From SBAX01 sp964646605 (GTDB taxonomy: Bacteria; Planctomycetota; Phycisphaerae; UBA1845), in contig CAZYEX010000047.1 of NCBI GenBank assembly GCA_964646605.1, positions 27,704 through 91,703 on the forward strand: DNA of 64,000 bases. Direction: 5' to 3'. Positions 16,587 to 23,278 of this stretch are shown here, piece after piece (positions within the stretch are counted from its first letter, which is position 1; each line of letters begins with the position of its first letter). The notes under the pieces are model-generated. The model made no database searches. It was given only the letters and a program-made list of their open reading frames with translations, and was not told where the DNA came from. The position numbers and the translations under genes were made by a program.

Positions 16587-17528
16587 ATGCCAGAGAATCC
16601 TCCTGACCACTGTCCTCCCGTTGTGGCCCGGTCCTCCCGTCGGTTGCGCGTCACGACCCTCGTGGGGGTGATCGTTCCCTTCCTCGGATTGGTCGCCGCG
16701 ATCACTCTTTTGTGGGGACGTGGAGTCACCTGGGTCGAGCCGACTCTCTTCGTGGGGATGTACGCGCTGACCGGAATCGGAGTCACCGTCGGCTATCACC
16801 GCCTCTTCGTGCATCGATCGTTCGAGACGGTGAAGCCCGTCCAACTGATCCTCGCCGTCCTGGGTTCCATGAGCGTGCAGGGGCCCCTGCTTACCTGGGC
16901 CGCCGTCCACCGCCGGCATCATCAGCACAGCGACGAAGTCGAAGACCCGCATTCTCCGCATCGCTACGGCGGCGGGGCCCGCGGGGTCCTGGCCGGCTTT
17001 TGGCACGCCCACATGGGGTGGATCTTCAGAGCGGGTCCGCCGGACCTCATCCGCTACGTCCGCGACCTGTCCAATGACAGGTTCCTGCGCGCCGTCAGTC
17101 GCCTTTTCCCGCTATGGGTCGTGCTCGGACTGGCGCTTCCCACAGCCCTGGGCGGTTGGCTCGCCGGAACCTGGACGGGCGCTTTCATGGGCTTCCTGTG
17201 GGGCGGGCTGGTGCGAATCTTCTTCAACCATCACCTTACGTGGAGCATCAACTCCGTCTGTCACCTCTGGGGCCACCGAGCCTTCGAGTGTCACGATGAA
17301 AGCCGCAACAACTTCCTCTGCGGCGTTCTTGCCCTGGGCGAAGGCTGGCACAACAATCACCATGCGTTCCCCTTCTCCGCCCGCCACGGCCTGCGCTGGT
17401 GGCAGCTCGACCTCAGCTTCCTCTTCATCCGCCTACTTGAACTCACCGGGCTGGCCTGGTCCGTCCGAGTCCCCGCCCCCCAAGCCATCGCCGCCAAACG
17501 AACCCGACCCGTCCCCCTCGCCCTATGA
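16587..17528 (+). CDS. Acyl-CoA (stearoyl-type) fatty acid desaturase
   Basis: A 313-residue integral membrane di-iron desaturase, which would introduce a cis double bond into acyl chains. The three histidine boxes are present: HRLFVH, HRRHHQHSD and HNNHHAF, plus NHHLTWSINSVCH before the last box. Hydrophobic helices lie near residues 23-45, 54-70, 85-100, 165-185 and 195-215. This is the delta-9 class used in both bacteria and eukaryotes. The stop codon lies in the loop of a hairpin (17515-17537), so the gene end and a possible terminator coincide. Confidence 0.93.
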   Translation: MPENPPDHCPPVVARSSRRLRVTTLVGVIVPFLGLVAAITLLWGRGVTWVEPTLFVGMYALTGIGVTVGYHRLFVHRSFETVKPVQLILAVLGSMSVQGPLLTWAAVHRRHHQHSDEVEDPHSPHRYGGGARGVLAGFWHAHMGWIFRAGPPDLIRYVRDLSNDRFLRAVSRLFPLWVVLGLALPTALGGWLAGTWTGAFMGFLWGGLVRIFFNHHLTWSINSVCHLWGHRAFECHDESRNNFLCGVLALGEGWHNNHHAFPFSARHGLRWWQLDLSFLFIRLLELTGLAWSVRVPAPQAIAAKRTRPVPLAL

Positions 17529-17537
17529 GGGAGAGGG
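17515..17537 (+). terminator. Hairpin enclosing the desaturase stop codon
   Basis: CCCTC and CCCT pair with AGGG and GAGGG across a three-base loop with one mismatch. The TGA of the desaturase lies at 17526-17528. There is no T tract. The sequence resembles a widespread GAGGGAGAGGG-type intergenic repeat. Confidence 0.5.
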
Positions 17538-17638
17538 CCGAGGTGAGGGTGCTCAAGAATCCGAGCCGGGAGCGCGAGCGACGGGTCCTGGCACCATCGG
17601 CAACGCCGAATCGAGCACCGCGACACCGCCTCTTCCGA

Positions 17639-17716
17639 TCAACCCACGTAGCCCTTAATCCACGCCCATTCCCAGATTGCGAATACGACGATGAGTAGTA
17701 CCAGGATTCCCGCCAT
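17639..17716 (-). CDS. Possible 25-residue single-pass membrane peptide
   Basis: An ATG at 17716 opens a short frame beginning MAGILVLLIVVFAIWEWAW, a near-perfect membrane helix, with a stop at 17639-17641. The ribosome-binding site is weak. The same frame extends upstream without a stop into less convincing sequence. It may be a real small membrane peptide, the end of a degraded protein, or chance. Confidence 0.22.
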   Translation of the reverse strand: MAGILVLLIVVFAIWEWAWIKGYVG

Positions 17717-17812
17717 GACTCGACGTACCACATCGCGCCAGCCAGCAACCGTCCAGGGCGGATGAAGTTGCAAATGCCGCCCGGGACGCCCAAGATGGGA
17801 ACGTTGGCGCCC

Positions 17813-17840
17813 TTGACAAGTATGCTAGTTTTGGCATGAT
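17813..17840 (+). promoter_or_regulatory. Promoter and candidate operator of the HigA-like gene
   Basis: A perfect TTGACA (17813-17818) is 16 bases from CATGAT (17835-17840). The spacer contains an imperfect inverted repeat ATGCTAGTTTTGGCAT (17822-17837) that would place a dimeric repressor over the promoter. This is the usual plan of an autoregulated toxin-antitoxin promoter. Confidence 0.55.
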
Positions 17841-17944
17841 TGGCTCGCCCTACGGGGCGAGGCTCGGCTGTTGCACGCGACGCAGGCGCCGTTCCTCGTC
17901 ACCCACGAGGGGTGACGTTACATCCATCACGCGGAGCAGAATCG
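17841..17944 (+). repeat. REP-like palindromes in the leader of the HigA-like gene
   Basis: Two inverted repeats are visible (CTCGCCCTACGGGGCGAG, and CGTCACCC pairing with GGGTGACG across a short loop) between the promoter and the start codon. They resemble the hairpins of the 13-14 kb arrays in plan but not in sequence. Confidence 0.55.
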
Positions 17945-18304
17945 ATGACCACGGCTAGGACGATCAGCGGCAAGCGACGCGGCACTCAGGTTCATGCGGG
18001 CGGCTCGAACGTCTTCGCCGACCTCGGTGTGGCCGAGCCCGAGGTCGCTTTGGCCAAGGCGGAACTCGCCCGGCAGGTGGGGCGGATCATTCGCTCACGG
18101 GGGCTGACGCAGGTTGAGGCCGCCGAGGTTCTCGGCGTCGACCAGGGGAAGGTGTCGGCACTGGTGCGGGGCAAGCTGTCCGGGTTTTCGACCGACCGAC
18201 TCTTCCGATTCCTGGCCGCCCTCGGCAGCAACATCGAGATCGTCATCCGCCAGGGACGCCGCTCCAATAAACCAGGACGAGTCACGGTCCATTCAGCGGC
18301 CTAA
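17945..18304 (+). CDS. HigA-like XRE-family helix-turn-helix protein (orphan antitoxin?)
   Basis: A 119-residue protein with an XRE-type helix-turn-helix around residues 45-105 (GLTQVEAAEVLGVDQGKVSALVRG, then FSTDRLFRFLAALG). The layout matches HigA-2-type antitoxins and phage-derived XRE proteins that pair with HigB/Gp49 toxins and repress their own promoter. Here no toxin gene precedes it; the space is filled by palindromes. The ATG at 17945 is chosen because the upstream extension is encoded by those palindromes. It is probably a solitary antitoxin or regulator. Confidence 0.8.
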   Translation: MTTARTISGKRRGTQVHAGGSNVFADLGVAEPEVALAKAELARQVGRIIRSRGLTQVEAAEVLGVDQGKVSALVRGKLSGFSTDRLFRFLAALGSNIEIVIRQGRRSNKPGRVTVHSAA

Positions 18305-18351
18305 CGCGGCAATCCGTCGAGTCCCAACGCGCTCCGCATTATCGTCTCCTG

Positions 18352-18393
18352 TCATTGGTCATTGGTAATTGGTAATTGGTAACTCGTAACTCG
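18352..18393 (+). repeat. 7-bp-period array of three heptamer pairs
   Basis: The array reads TCATTGG twice, TAATTGG twice and TAACTCG twice, six heptamers with no gaps. It lies between the convergent ends of the HigA-like gene and the MoxR gene. Confidence 0.93.
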
Positions 18394-18455
18394 CCAATAA
18401 GACTTCGACCCCGCGCAAGCGGCGACGATCGCTGCCCAGTGGGATTCCGTCGGCC

Positions 18456-19532
18456 CTACCCCGTCGCGAAGACGCGCCGGGCCAGGGATTCGTCCAGCGC
18501 CGACGAAGCGTCGGGGGGCAGGGTTTCGATGAGCTTGCGGACGATGTCGTCGCTTTGCACGCCATCGGCCTCGGCGTTGAAGTTGGTCAGAATGCGGTGA
18601 CGCAAGACCGGCGGAGCGACGGCGCGGATGTCCTCGGTGGAGGCGTAGTAGCGACCCTTGAGGATGGCGCGGGCCTTGGCCGCCAGAACCAGGCTCTGCG
18701 ACGCCCGCGGCCCGGCGCCCCAGGCTACGTAGTCCTTCACCAACTTGGGCACCGACCCCTCGTCGATCCGCGTCGATCGGACCAAGCGCATGGCGTAGCG
18801 GATCACGTGATCGGCACACGGAACGCGGCGCACGATATCCTGAAGCTCCATGACCTCCCGCGCGTTCAGCGTGCGATCGGCCGGGATCTCGTGCGGCGAG
18901 GTGGTCATCTTGACGATCTGAAACTCCTCCTCCTCCGACGGGTAACTCACCAAGACCTTGAACATGAAGCGGTCGAGCTGGGCCTCAGGAAGCGGATAGG
19001 TCCCTTCCTGTTCGATGGGGTTCTGCGTGGCCAGCACGAAGAAGGGCCGCGGCAGCTTGTGCGGAAACCCCGCCGCGGTGACTTGATACTCCTGCATGGC
19101 CTCCAACAGCGCCGCCTGCGTCTTGGGCGGAGTGCGATTGATCTCGTCCGCCAGCACCACGTTGGCGAACACGGGCCCCTTCACGAAGCGAAGCGACCGC
19201 GCCCCCGTACCGCGATCCTCCTCGATGACTTCCGTCCCCGTGATGTCCGAGGGCATCAGGTCGGGCGTGAACTGAATGCGCGAGAAGCTGAGGGAGAGCT
19301 GCCGGGCCAGCGTGCTGATGAGCAACGTCTTTGCCAGCCCGGGAACGCCCTCAAGAATGCAATGCCCGTTGCAAAACAGGGCGATGAGCAGTTGCTCGAT
19401 GACCGCTTCTTGCCCGACGATGGTGTGGGCGATCTGGCTGCGGAGGCGATCGTAGGAACTCACGAGCTTCTCGACGATCGCTACGTCGTCCCGCGCCCCG
19501 CCGGCGTCGCCGACTTCTGTTTCTACCGACAT
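18456..19532 (-). CDS. MoxR-family AAA+ ATPase
   Basis: A 358-residue AAA+ protein of the MoxR group, which typically acts as a chaperone-like activator for partner enzymes or metal insertion. Walker A is GVPGLAKT (about residues 62-69), Walker B is VLADEINRTPPKTQAALLEAM and sensor-type sequence is ATQNPIEQEGTYPLPEAQLDRF. The C-terminal lid follows. The usual MoxR partners (a DUF58 protein, VWA proteins, a transglutaminase) are not downstream, because a repeat and a convergent gene follow. It lies 33 bases after the LOG-family gene and is probably co-transcribed with it. Confidence 0.93.
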   Translation of the reverse strand: MSVETEVGDAGGARDDVAIVEKLVSSYDRLRSQIAHTIVGQEAVIEQLLIALFCNGHCILEGVPGLAKTLLISTLARQLSLSFSRIQFTPDLMPSDITGTEVIEEDRGTGARSLRFVKGPVFANVVLADEINRTPPKTQAALLEAMQEYQVTAAGFPHKLPRPFFVLATQNPIEQEGTYPLPEAQLDRFMFKVLVSYPSEEEEFQIVKMTTSPHEIPADRTLNAREVMELQDIVRRVPCADHVIRYAMRLVRSTRIDEGSVPKLVKDYVAWGAGPRASQSLVLAAKARAILKGRYYASTEDIRAVAPPVLRHRILTNFNAEADGVQSDDIVRKLIETLPPDASSALDESLARRVFATG

Positions 19533-19565
19533 TCCATACTCCTTGGGCCATCCTTGCCGCGCGAA

Positions 19566-20660
19566 TCACGGCGCCGCGTTCAGGCCGTCAATGAGCCGAC
19601 GCAATCGTCCGGAACTCCTGCGATCGAACGCCAACACCAAACGCGGCATCGCGGGATACAATCCTTCCTCCTCCTCCATCGGGCCGGGAACCTGTTCGAT
19701 CCGACCCGCGGTAAGAATATCGGCGAACCCGGCGTTGAGCTGCGAGAGGGTTTCCTCGGATACCGGCGACCGCAGCCGTATGACCAGTCGATCATCGACG
19801 TAGCGGAGCGAGTGATAACGGCGGTAGAAGCGAACCAGCTCCGCGACCGCGTCCTCCGCCCGATCGCAGACCCGAAACAAATCCAGGTCCGATTCGTCGA
19901 TCATCCCGTTGTCCAGCAGGGCCCCGTGTACATACGCCACCCAACGCCGCCAGTAGGTCCCGCCGGGAGCTTCGCACATGACGATGGGAATCGGCGCCGC
20001 CTTGGCGGTTTGCACCAGGGTCAGGGCCTCGAAGCACTCGTCCTGCGTCCCGAACCCGCCGGGGAACAGCACCACCCCCTCCGCCTCCTTGATGAACATC
20101 AACTTGCGGGTGAAGAAGTATTTGAAGTTCACCAATTTGGGGTCGCCTTGGATGATGTTGTTGGCGGCCTGTTCGAAGGGCAGGCTGATGGCCACGCCGA
20201 AGCTCCTCTGGCGGGTCGCCCCGTGATGACCGGCGCGCATGATCCCGTCCCCCGCTCCGGTGATCACCATCCATCCCTCGTTTTGGATCAGGTCCGCGAA
20301 CTTCTTGGCCTCCTCGTATTGCGGGTGCATCTCCGGCGTGCGCGCCGAACCGAAAATCGTCACCTTGGGAACATCCGTGAACGGCGCGAAGGTCTTGAAG
20401 GCGTAGCGCAGCTCGCGCAGCGCGGTGTTAAGGATTTTCAAGTCGCCGCGGTCCGCGCCGTCCGCCGCCAATCGGCAGATGGTGACGATCATCTGTCCCA
20501 TCAGGTCGTGGTTCTCGCCCGGGGCGAACTCCGTAAGCAGCTTCTCGATGGCCGACGCCCGCCGCTGGCGACGCAACGTGTCCACCGACGCGACCGCCGT
20601 CGCCTCCGCGGGCTCGCGATCGGGTGACGACTCCTCGCCGGGAATCAGACCGTATTCCAT
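19566..20660 (-). CDS. LOG-family Rossmann-fold protein (TIGR00730-like)
   Basis: A 364-residue protein with the LOG (lysine decarboxylase-like) fold. The family signature is VVLFPGGFGTQDECFEAL, the P-G-G-x-G-T-x-x-E motif of nucleotide 5'-monophosphate phosphoribohydrolases, and an earlier segment VTIFGSARTP is also typical. LOG enzymes release nucleobases from nucleotides, including cytokinin ribotides. It is longer than the basic family (about 190 residues), with N-terminal helices and a C-terminal basic domain, so its substrate is uncertain. It precedes moxR by 33 bases. Confidence 0.88.
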   Translation of the reverse strand: MEYGLIPGEESSPDREPAEATAVASVDTLRRQRRASAIEKLLTEFAPGENHDLMGQMIVTICRLAADGADRGDLKILNTALRELRYAFKTFAPFTDVPKVTIFGSARTPEMHPQYEEAKKFADLIQNEGWMVITGAGDGIMRAGHHGATRQRSFGVAISLPFEQAANNIIQGDPKLVNFKYFFTRKLMFIKEAEGVVLFPGGFGTQDECFEALTLVQTAKAAPIPIVMCEAPGGTYWRRWVAYVHGALLDNGMIDESDLDLFRVCDRAEDAVAELVRFYRRYHSLRYVDDRLVIRLRSPVSEETLSQLNAGFADILTAGRIEQVPGPMEEEEGLYPAMPRLVLAFDRRSSGRLRRLIDGLNAAP

Positions 20661-20776
20661 CGTTGTGAAACCATCTCCCTAGGGTGCGAATCGGACTGCC
20701 GGGGGATTATCGGCACCTTTCCCGGCCGCGTTGATCGGCGCTTGACCGTCCTCGATCCCAACCGCAAAACCGCGAC

Positions 20777-21274
20777 TCAAGCCGCCGAATCCAGATACGG
20801 CTCGATCTTCAACTCCATCATCACCTCGTCGTGGATGGGCACGCCGCGCTCGCCGACGCGGGGAATCTGCGGTTTGGTCTTGCGGGCTTCGTCCACCGCC
20901 CCGAGGTGAATCTCCGTCATCCGAAACCCGAGGCGCTGGTAAAAACCGATGGCCCGAAGGCGATCGTTGGTGGTCGCGAGGAACACCTTATGGCAGCGTT
21001 CCTTGCGAGCCTTCTCGATCGCATCCAAGATGAGTGACGAGCCGATCCCCTCGCCCTCCAACGTGCTGTTGAGCGTCAAAACTTCCATGCCTTCCTCGTC
21101 GATGTGGTAGGTGAGCAATCCGACGATGACGCCCTCGCGGCGCTCGATGAACCCTCGCTCGCGGTGCGGATAAAAGACTTTGCCCCGGCTCATGCTGATC
21201 TGACTTCGCCAGTGTCGCTCGATGAAATTGGCGACTTCAGCGCGTTCTTCATCGCGGATCTCGGTGCGTGCCAT
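20777..21274 (-). CDS. GNAT-family N-acetyltransferase
   Basis: A 165-residue protein with the GNAT acetyl-CoA fold. The pyrophosphate-binding loop is EGEGIGSSLILDAIEKAR, followed by KVFLATTNDRLRAIGFYQRLGF, the usual strand-helix of this family. The substrate cannot be read from sequence. The ATG at 21274 is preferred over an upstream TTG at 21295. A TACAAA element lies eight bases before the ATG and no Shine-Dalgarno sequence is seen, so it may be another leaderless gene. Confidence 0.86.
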   Translation of the reverse strand: MARTEIRDEERAEVANFIERHWRSQISMSRGKVFYPHRERGFIERREGVIVGLLTYHIDEEGMEVLTLNSTLEGEGIGSSLILDAIEKARKERCHKVFLATTNDRLRAIGFYQRLGFRMTEIHLGAVDEARKTKPQIPRVGERGVPIHDEVMMELKIEPYLDSAA

Positions 21275-21398
21275 GACCGAAATTTGTACACCCAAAGTGG
21301 TGTCTCCGCCAGAGCGGAGCCCGTGCCCGTCGCCAGGGGGACGCTTGTCCGCGGGGGGCGCTTGTCCTCGGGCTCGCGCCCGCGGCTCTGTGGTCGGA

Positions 21399-22154
21399 TT
21401 ACCGGCGGACGGGGCGGGGCTCGGCGGCGGGGAGGTCCATGTAGAGGATGCGGCCGCAGACCTTGCAGGTCAGAACCTCGTCGCGGGTCTTGAGGCTGTT
21501 GACCACGTCGAGGGTGACCTGGATGTTGCACCCGCCGCAGGAATACTCCTCGCGCTTGGGTCGGGGCATGGTGACGGGGGCCATGGCCTCACCGTCGTGG
21601 TGCTGGGCGATGCGGTTGAAGATGTCCACGGTTTGGACGTTGATCCCCGCGGCGACCCGGTCGCGCTCGGCTTGCAGGCCGCTGCGATGCGCCTCCGATT
21701 GCTCGTCGAAGGCTTGGACCGCGGCTTCGGCGGTTGCGGCGTGCTGCGAAACCTTGGCCATTTCCGCTTCGATAGTCGCCCCTTCGGCCTTGATGGTGGA
21801 AAGTTCCTCCATCAATTTGAGGACGTCGTCTTCGACTTTGGTGTTGTCCGCCTTCTCCGTGTTCAAGGCGGTTAGGACGGCGGCGTACTCCTTGTTGGTC
21901 TTGGCCTTGTTGAGTCCTTGGCGATGACGGTTGACCGATTCCTCCTTGACGGCCACTTCCAACGAAAGGGCGTCGATCCGAACCTGCGCCTCCCGGGCCT
22001 TTTGGTGGTTGGCCTGGAGTTTTTCGTCGACCTGACGAACCTGGCGGCGGTGAATCTCGACCTGGCGGACTTTCGCTTCGCGTGTCTGGCGTATGTTGGC
22101 AAGCTGGAGTTCGAAGCCTTGTAGTCGGCGTAGCTCTTCCAATATCGCGCCCAT
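21399..22154 (-). CDS. C4 zinc-ribbon coiled-coil protein (COG1579-like)
   Basis: A 251-residue protein, mostly a long charged coiled coil (about residues 5-165, heptad-rich with many K, E, Q and A), ending in a zinc ribbon with two Cys pairs (YSCGGCNIQV and LTCKVCGRILY). This is the plan of COG1579 proteins, implicated in nucleic-acid or flagellar/envelope roles but not well defined. A GGGAG sequence lies seven bases before the ATG at 22154. It is divergent from the secreted protein at 22414. Confidence 0.88.
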   Translation of the reverse strand: MGAILEELRRLQGFELQLANIRQTREAKVRQVEIHRRQVRQVDEKLQANHQKAREAQVRIDALSLEVAVKEESVNRHRQGLNKAKTNKEYAAVLTALNTEKADNTKVEDDVLKLMEELSTIKAEGATIEAEMAKVSQHAATAEAAVQAFDEQSEAHRSGLQAERDRVAAGINVQTVDIFNRIAQHHDGEAMAPVTMPRPKREEYSCGGCNIQVTLDVVNSLKTRDEVLTCKVCGRILYMDLPAAEPRPVRR

Positions 22155-22339
22155 GCACGCTCCCAAGCCCCGTATGCGGATGTCACACGTCCCCGCCACA
22201 GTCCCGGCGAGAACCACAATGCTGGGATTATCGGCGAATCGACTCTCGAACGCAAGGCCGCAAAAACACCGTGAATGGAGGCATTCTCCATTGTCGCGCC
22301 CTCCCCGACAAACGGCTCTCACGGCACGCCAGCCCTTTA

Positions 22340-22369
22340 TTGGAGGAATTCCTGCCCGCGTGGTACAAT
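22340..22369 (+). promoter_or_regulatory. Candidate promoter of the dockerin-tailed secreted protein
   Basis: TTGGAG (22340-22345) and TACAAT (22364-22369) lie 18 bases apart, about 45 bases before the ATG at 22414. Confidence 0.48.
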
Positions 22370-22413
22370 CCGCTGGCGTTTGTTCGACACGCCGAAGCTC
22401 GGTGGGGACACCG

Positions 22414-23265
22414 ATGAGCGCCGGGATACGCCTCATAGCAACTTGCCTGTTGTTGGCCGCCGCGACGGTGCCCGTGCTTGCCCAGGTTTTCTCGTCCGAG
22501 TTCTTCTCCGATCCCGTTTCCGAGGGTTGGACGCTGGTCCTTCAATACTGCGAGCCGGAGACTTGGAACGAAGCGGGCTGGTATCACCAACAGCTTGACC
22601 TGGACGCCTGTCCGCCGGGCCCTGAGGGGGGGCGCGACGTGTACCGGCGCTCGCTCCAGGTGCTTAACGGTACAGCGCCATTCTTCGCGGAGTTCCGCCT
22701 CGGGACGGACGGCGACAGGTCGGGGATTCCTTACGGTGTACCCACCGTACTCTCCATACACAACAATGCGGGCGTCCTGTATCACATGACGGTCGCTCGC
22801 GACCTGATCCAGTTTTTTAGGGACGTTGACCTTCCGATCTGGTTCATCGAGATCGAAGCGGGCGTGCCGCACACCTATCGGATCGAGCTGTATCCGGATC
22901 GGTACGGGTTCTACATCGACGGTCATCTCTTCGACGAAGGTCTGCCCGAGGGCCCATTTCCGGCTTACAACTCCCGCATTACGTGGCAGGGCGATTCCCG
23001 GTACCTCCCCTGCCACAACGCCTGGGACTACATCCGCTACGGCGTGATCCCGATCGACGGCAGCGGGGATTACGACAGCGACGAGGCGGTCACGAGCGAT
23101 GACTTCTACTTCTTTCACGAGTGCCTCACCAACGATCGCCCCCGTATCCACGGCGGCCCGGCCAACGACGCCGGTCCCGGCTGCCGCTTCGCCGACTTCG
23201 ATTCCGACGCCGACACCGACCTCCGCGACTTCGCCGCCTTCTCCCTCCTCCTCCCCGGCCCGTAG
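22414..23265 (+). CDS. Secreted protein with a dockerin-like C-terminus
   Basis: A 283-residue exported protein. Residues 1-23 form a signal peptide (MSAGIRLIATCLLLAAATV, cleavage near VLA-Q). The central part (about 30-215) is rich in aromatics and beta-type sequence, like a concanavalin/LamG-type sandwich, with YRIELYPDRYGFYIDG. The C-terminus has two acidic repeats, DYDSDEAVTSDDFYFFHECL and FADFDSDADTDLRDFAAF, matching the calcium-binding dockerin-like tails common in planctomycete exoproteins. Function is unknown. It converges on the M23 peptidase gene 13 bases later. Confidence 0.8.
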   Translation: MSAGIRLIATCLLLAAATVPVLAQVFSSEFFSDPVSEGWTLVLQYCEPETWNEAGWYHQQLDLDACPPGPEGGRDVYRRSLQVLNGTAPFFAEFRLGTDGDRSGIPYGVPTVLSIHNNAGVLYHMTVARDLIQFFRDVDLPIWFIEIEAGVPHTYRIELYPDRYGFYIDGHLFDEGLPEGPFPAYNSRITWQGDSRYLPCHNAWDYIRYGVIPIDGSGDYDSDEAVTSDDFYFFHECLTNDRPRIHGGPANDAGPGCRFADFDSDADTDLRDFAAFSLLLPGP

Positions 23266-23278
23266 ACCACACGCTCGG

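Noticed and set aside
18555..20627. Plus-strand open frame of about 690 codons opposite moxR and the LOG gene
   Set aside because: It spans two conserved minus-strand genes and the gap between them, with no recognisable domain. It is the complement of GC-biased codons.
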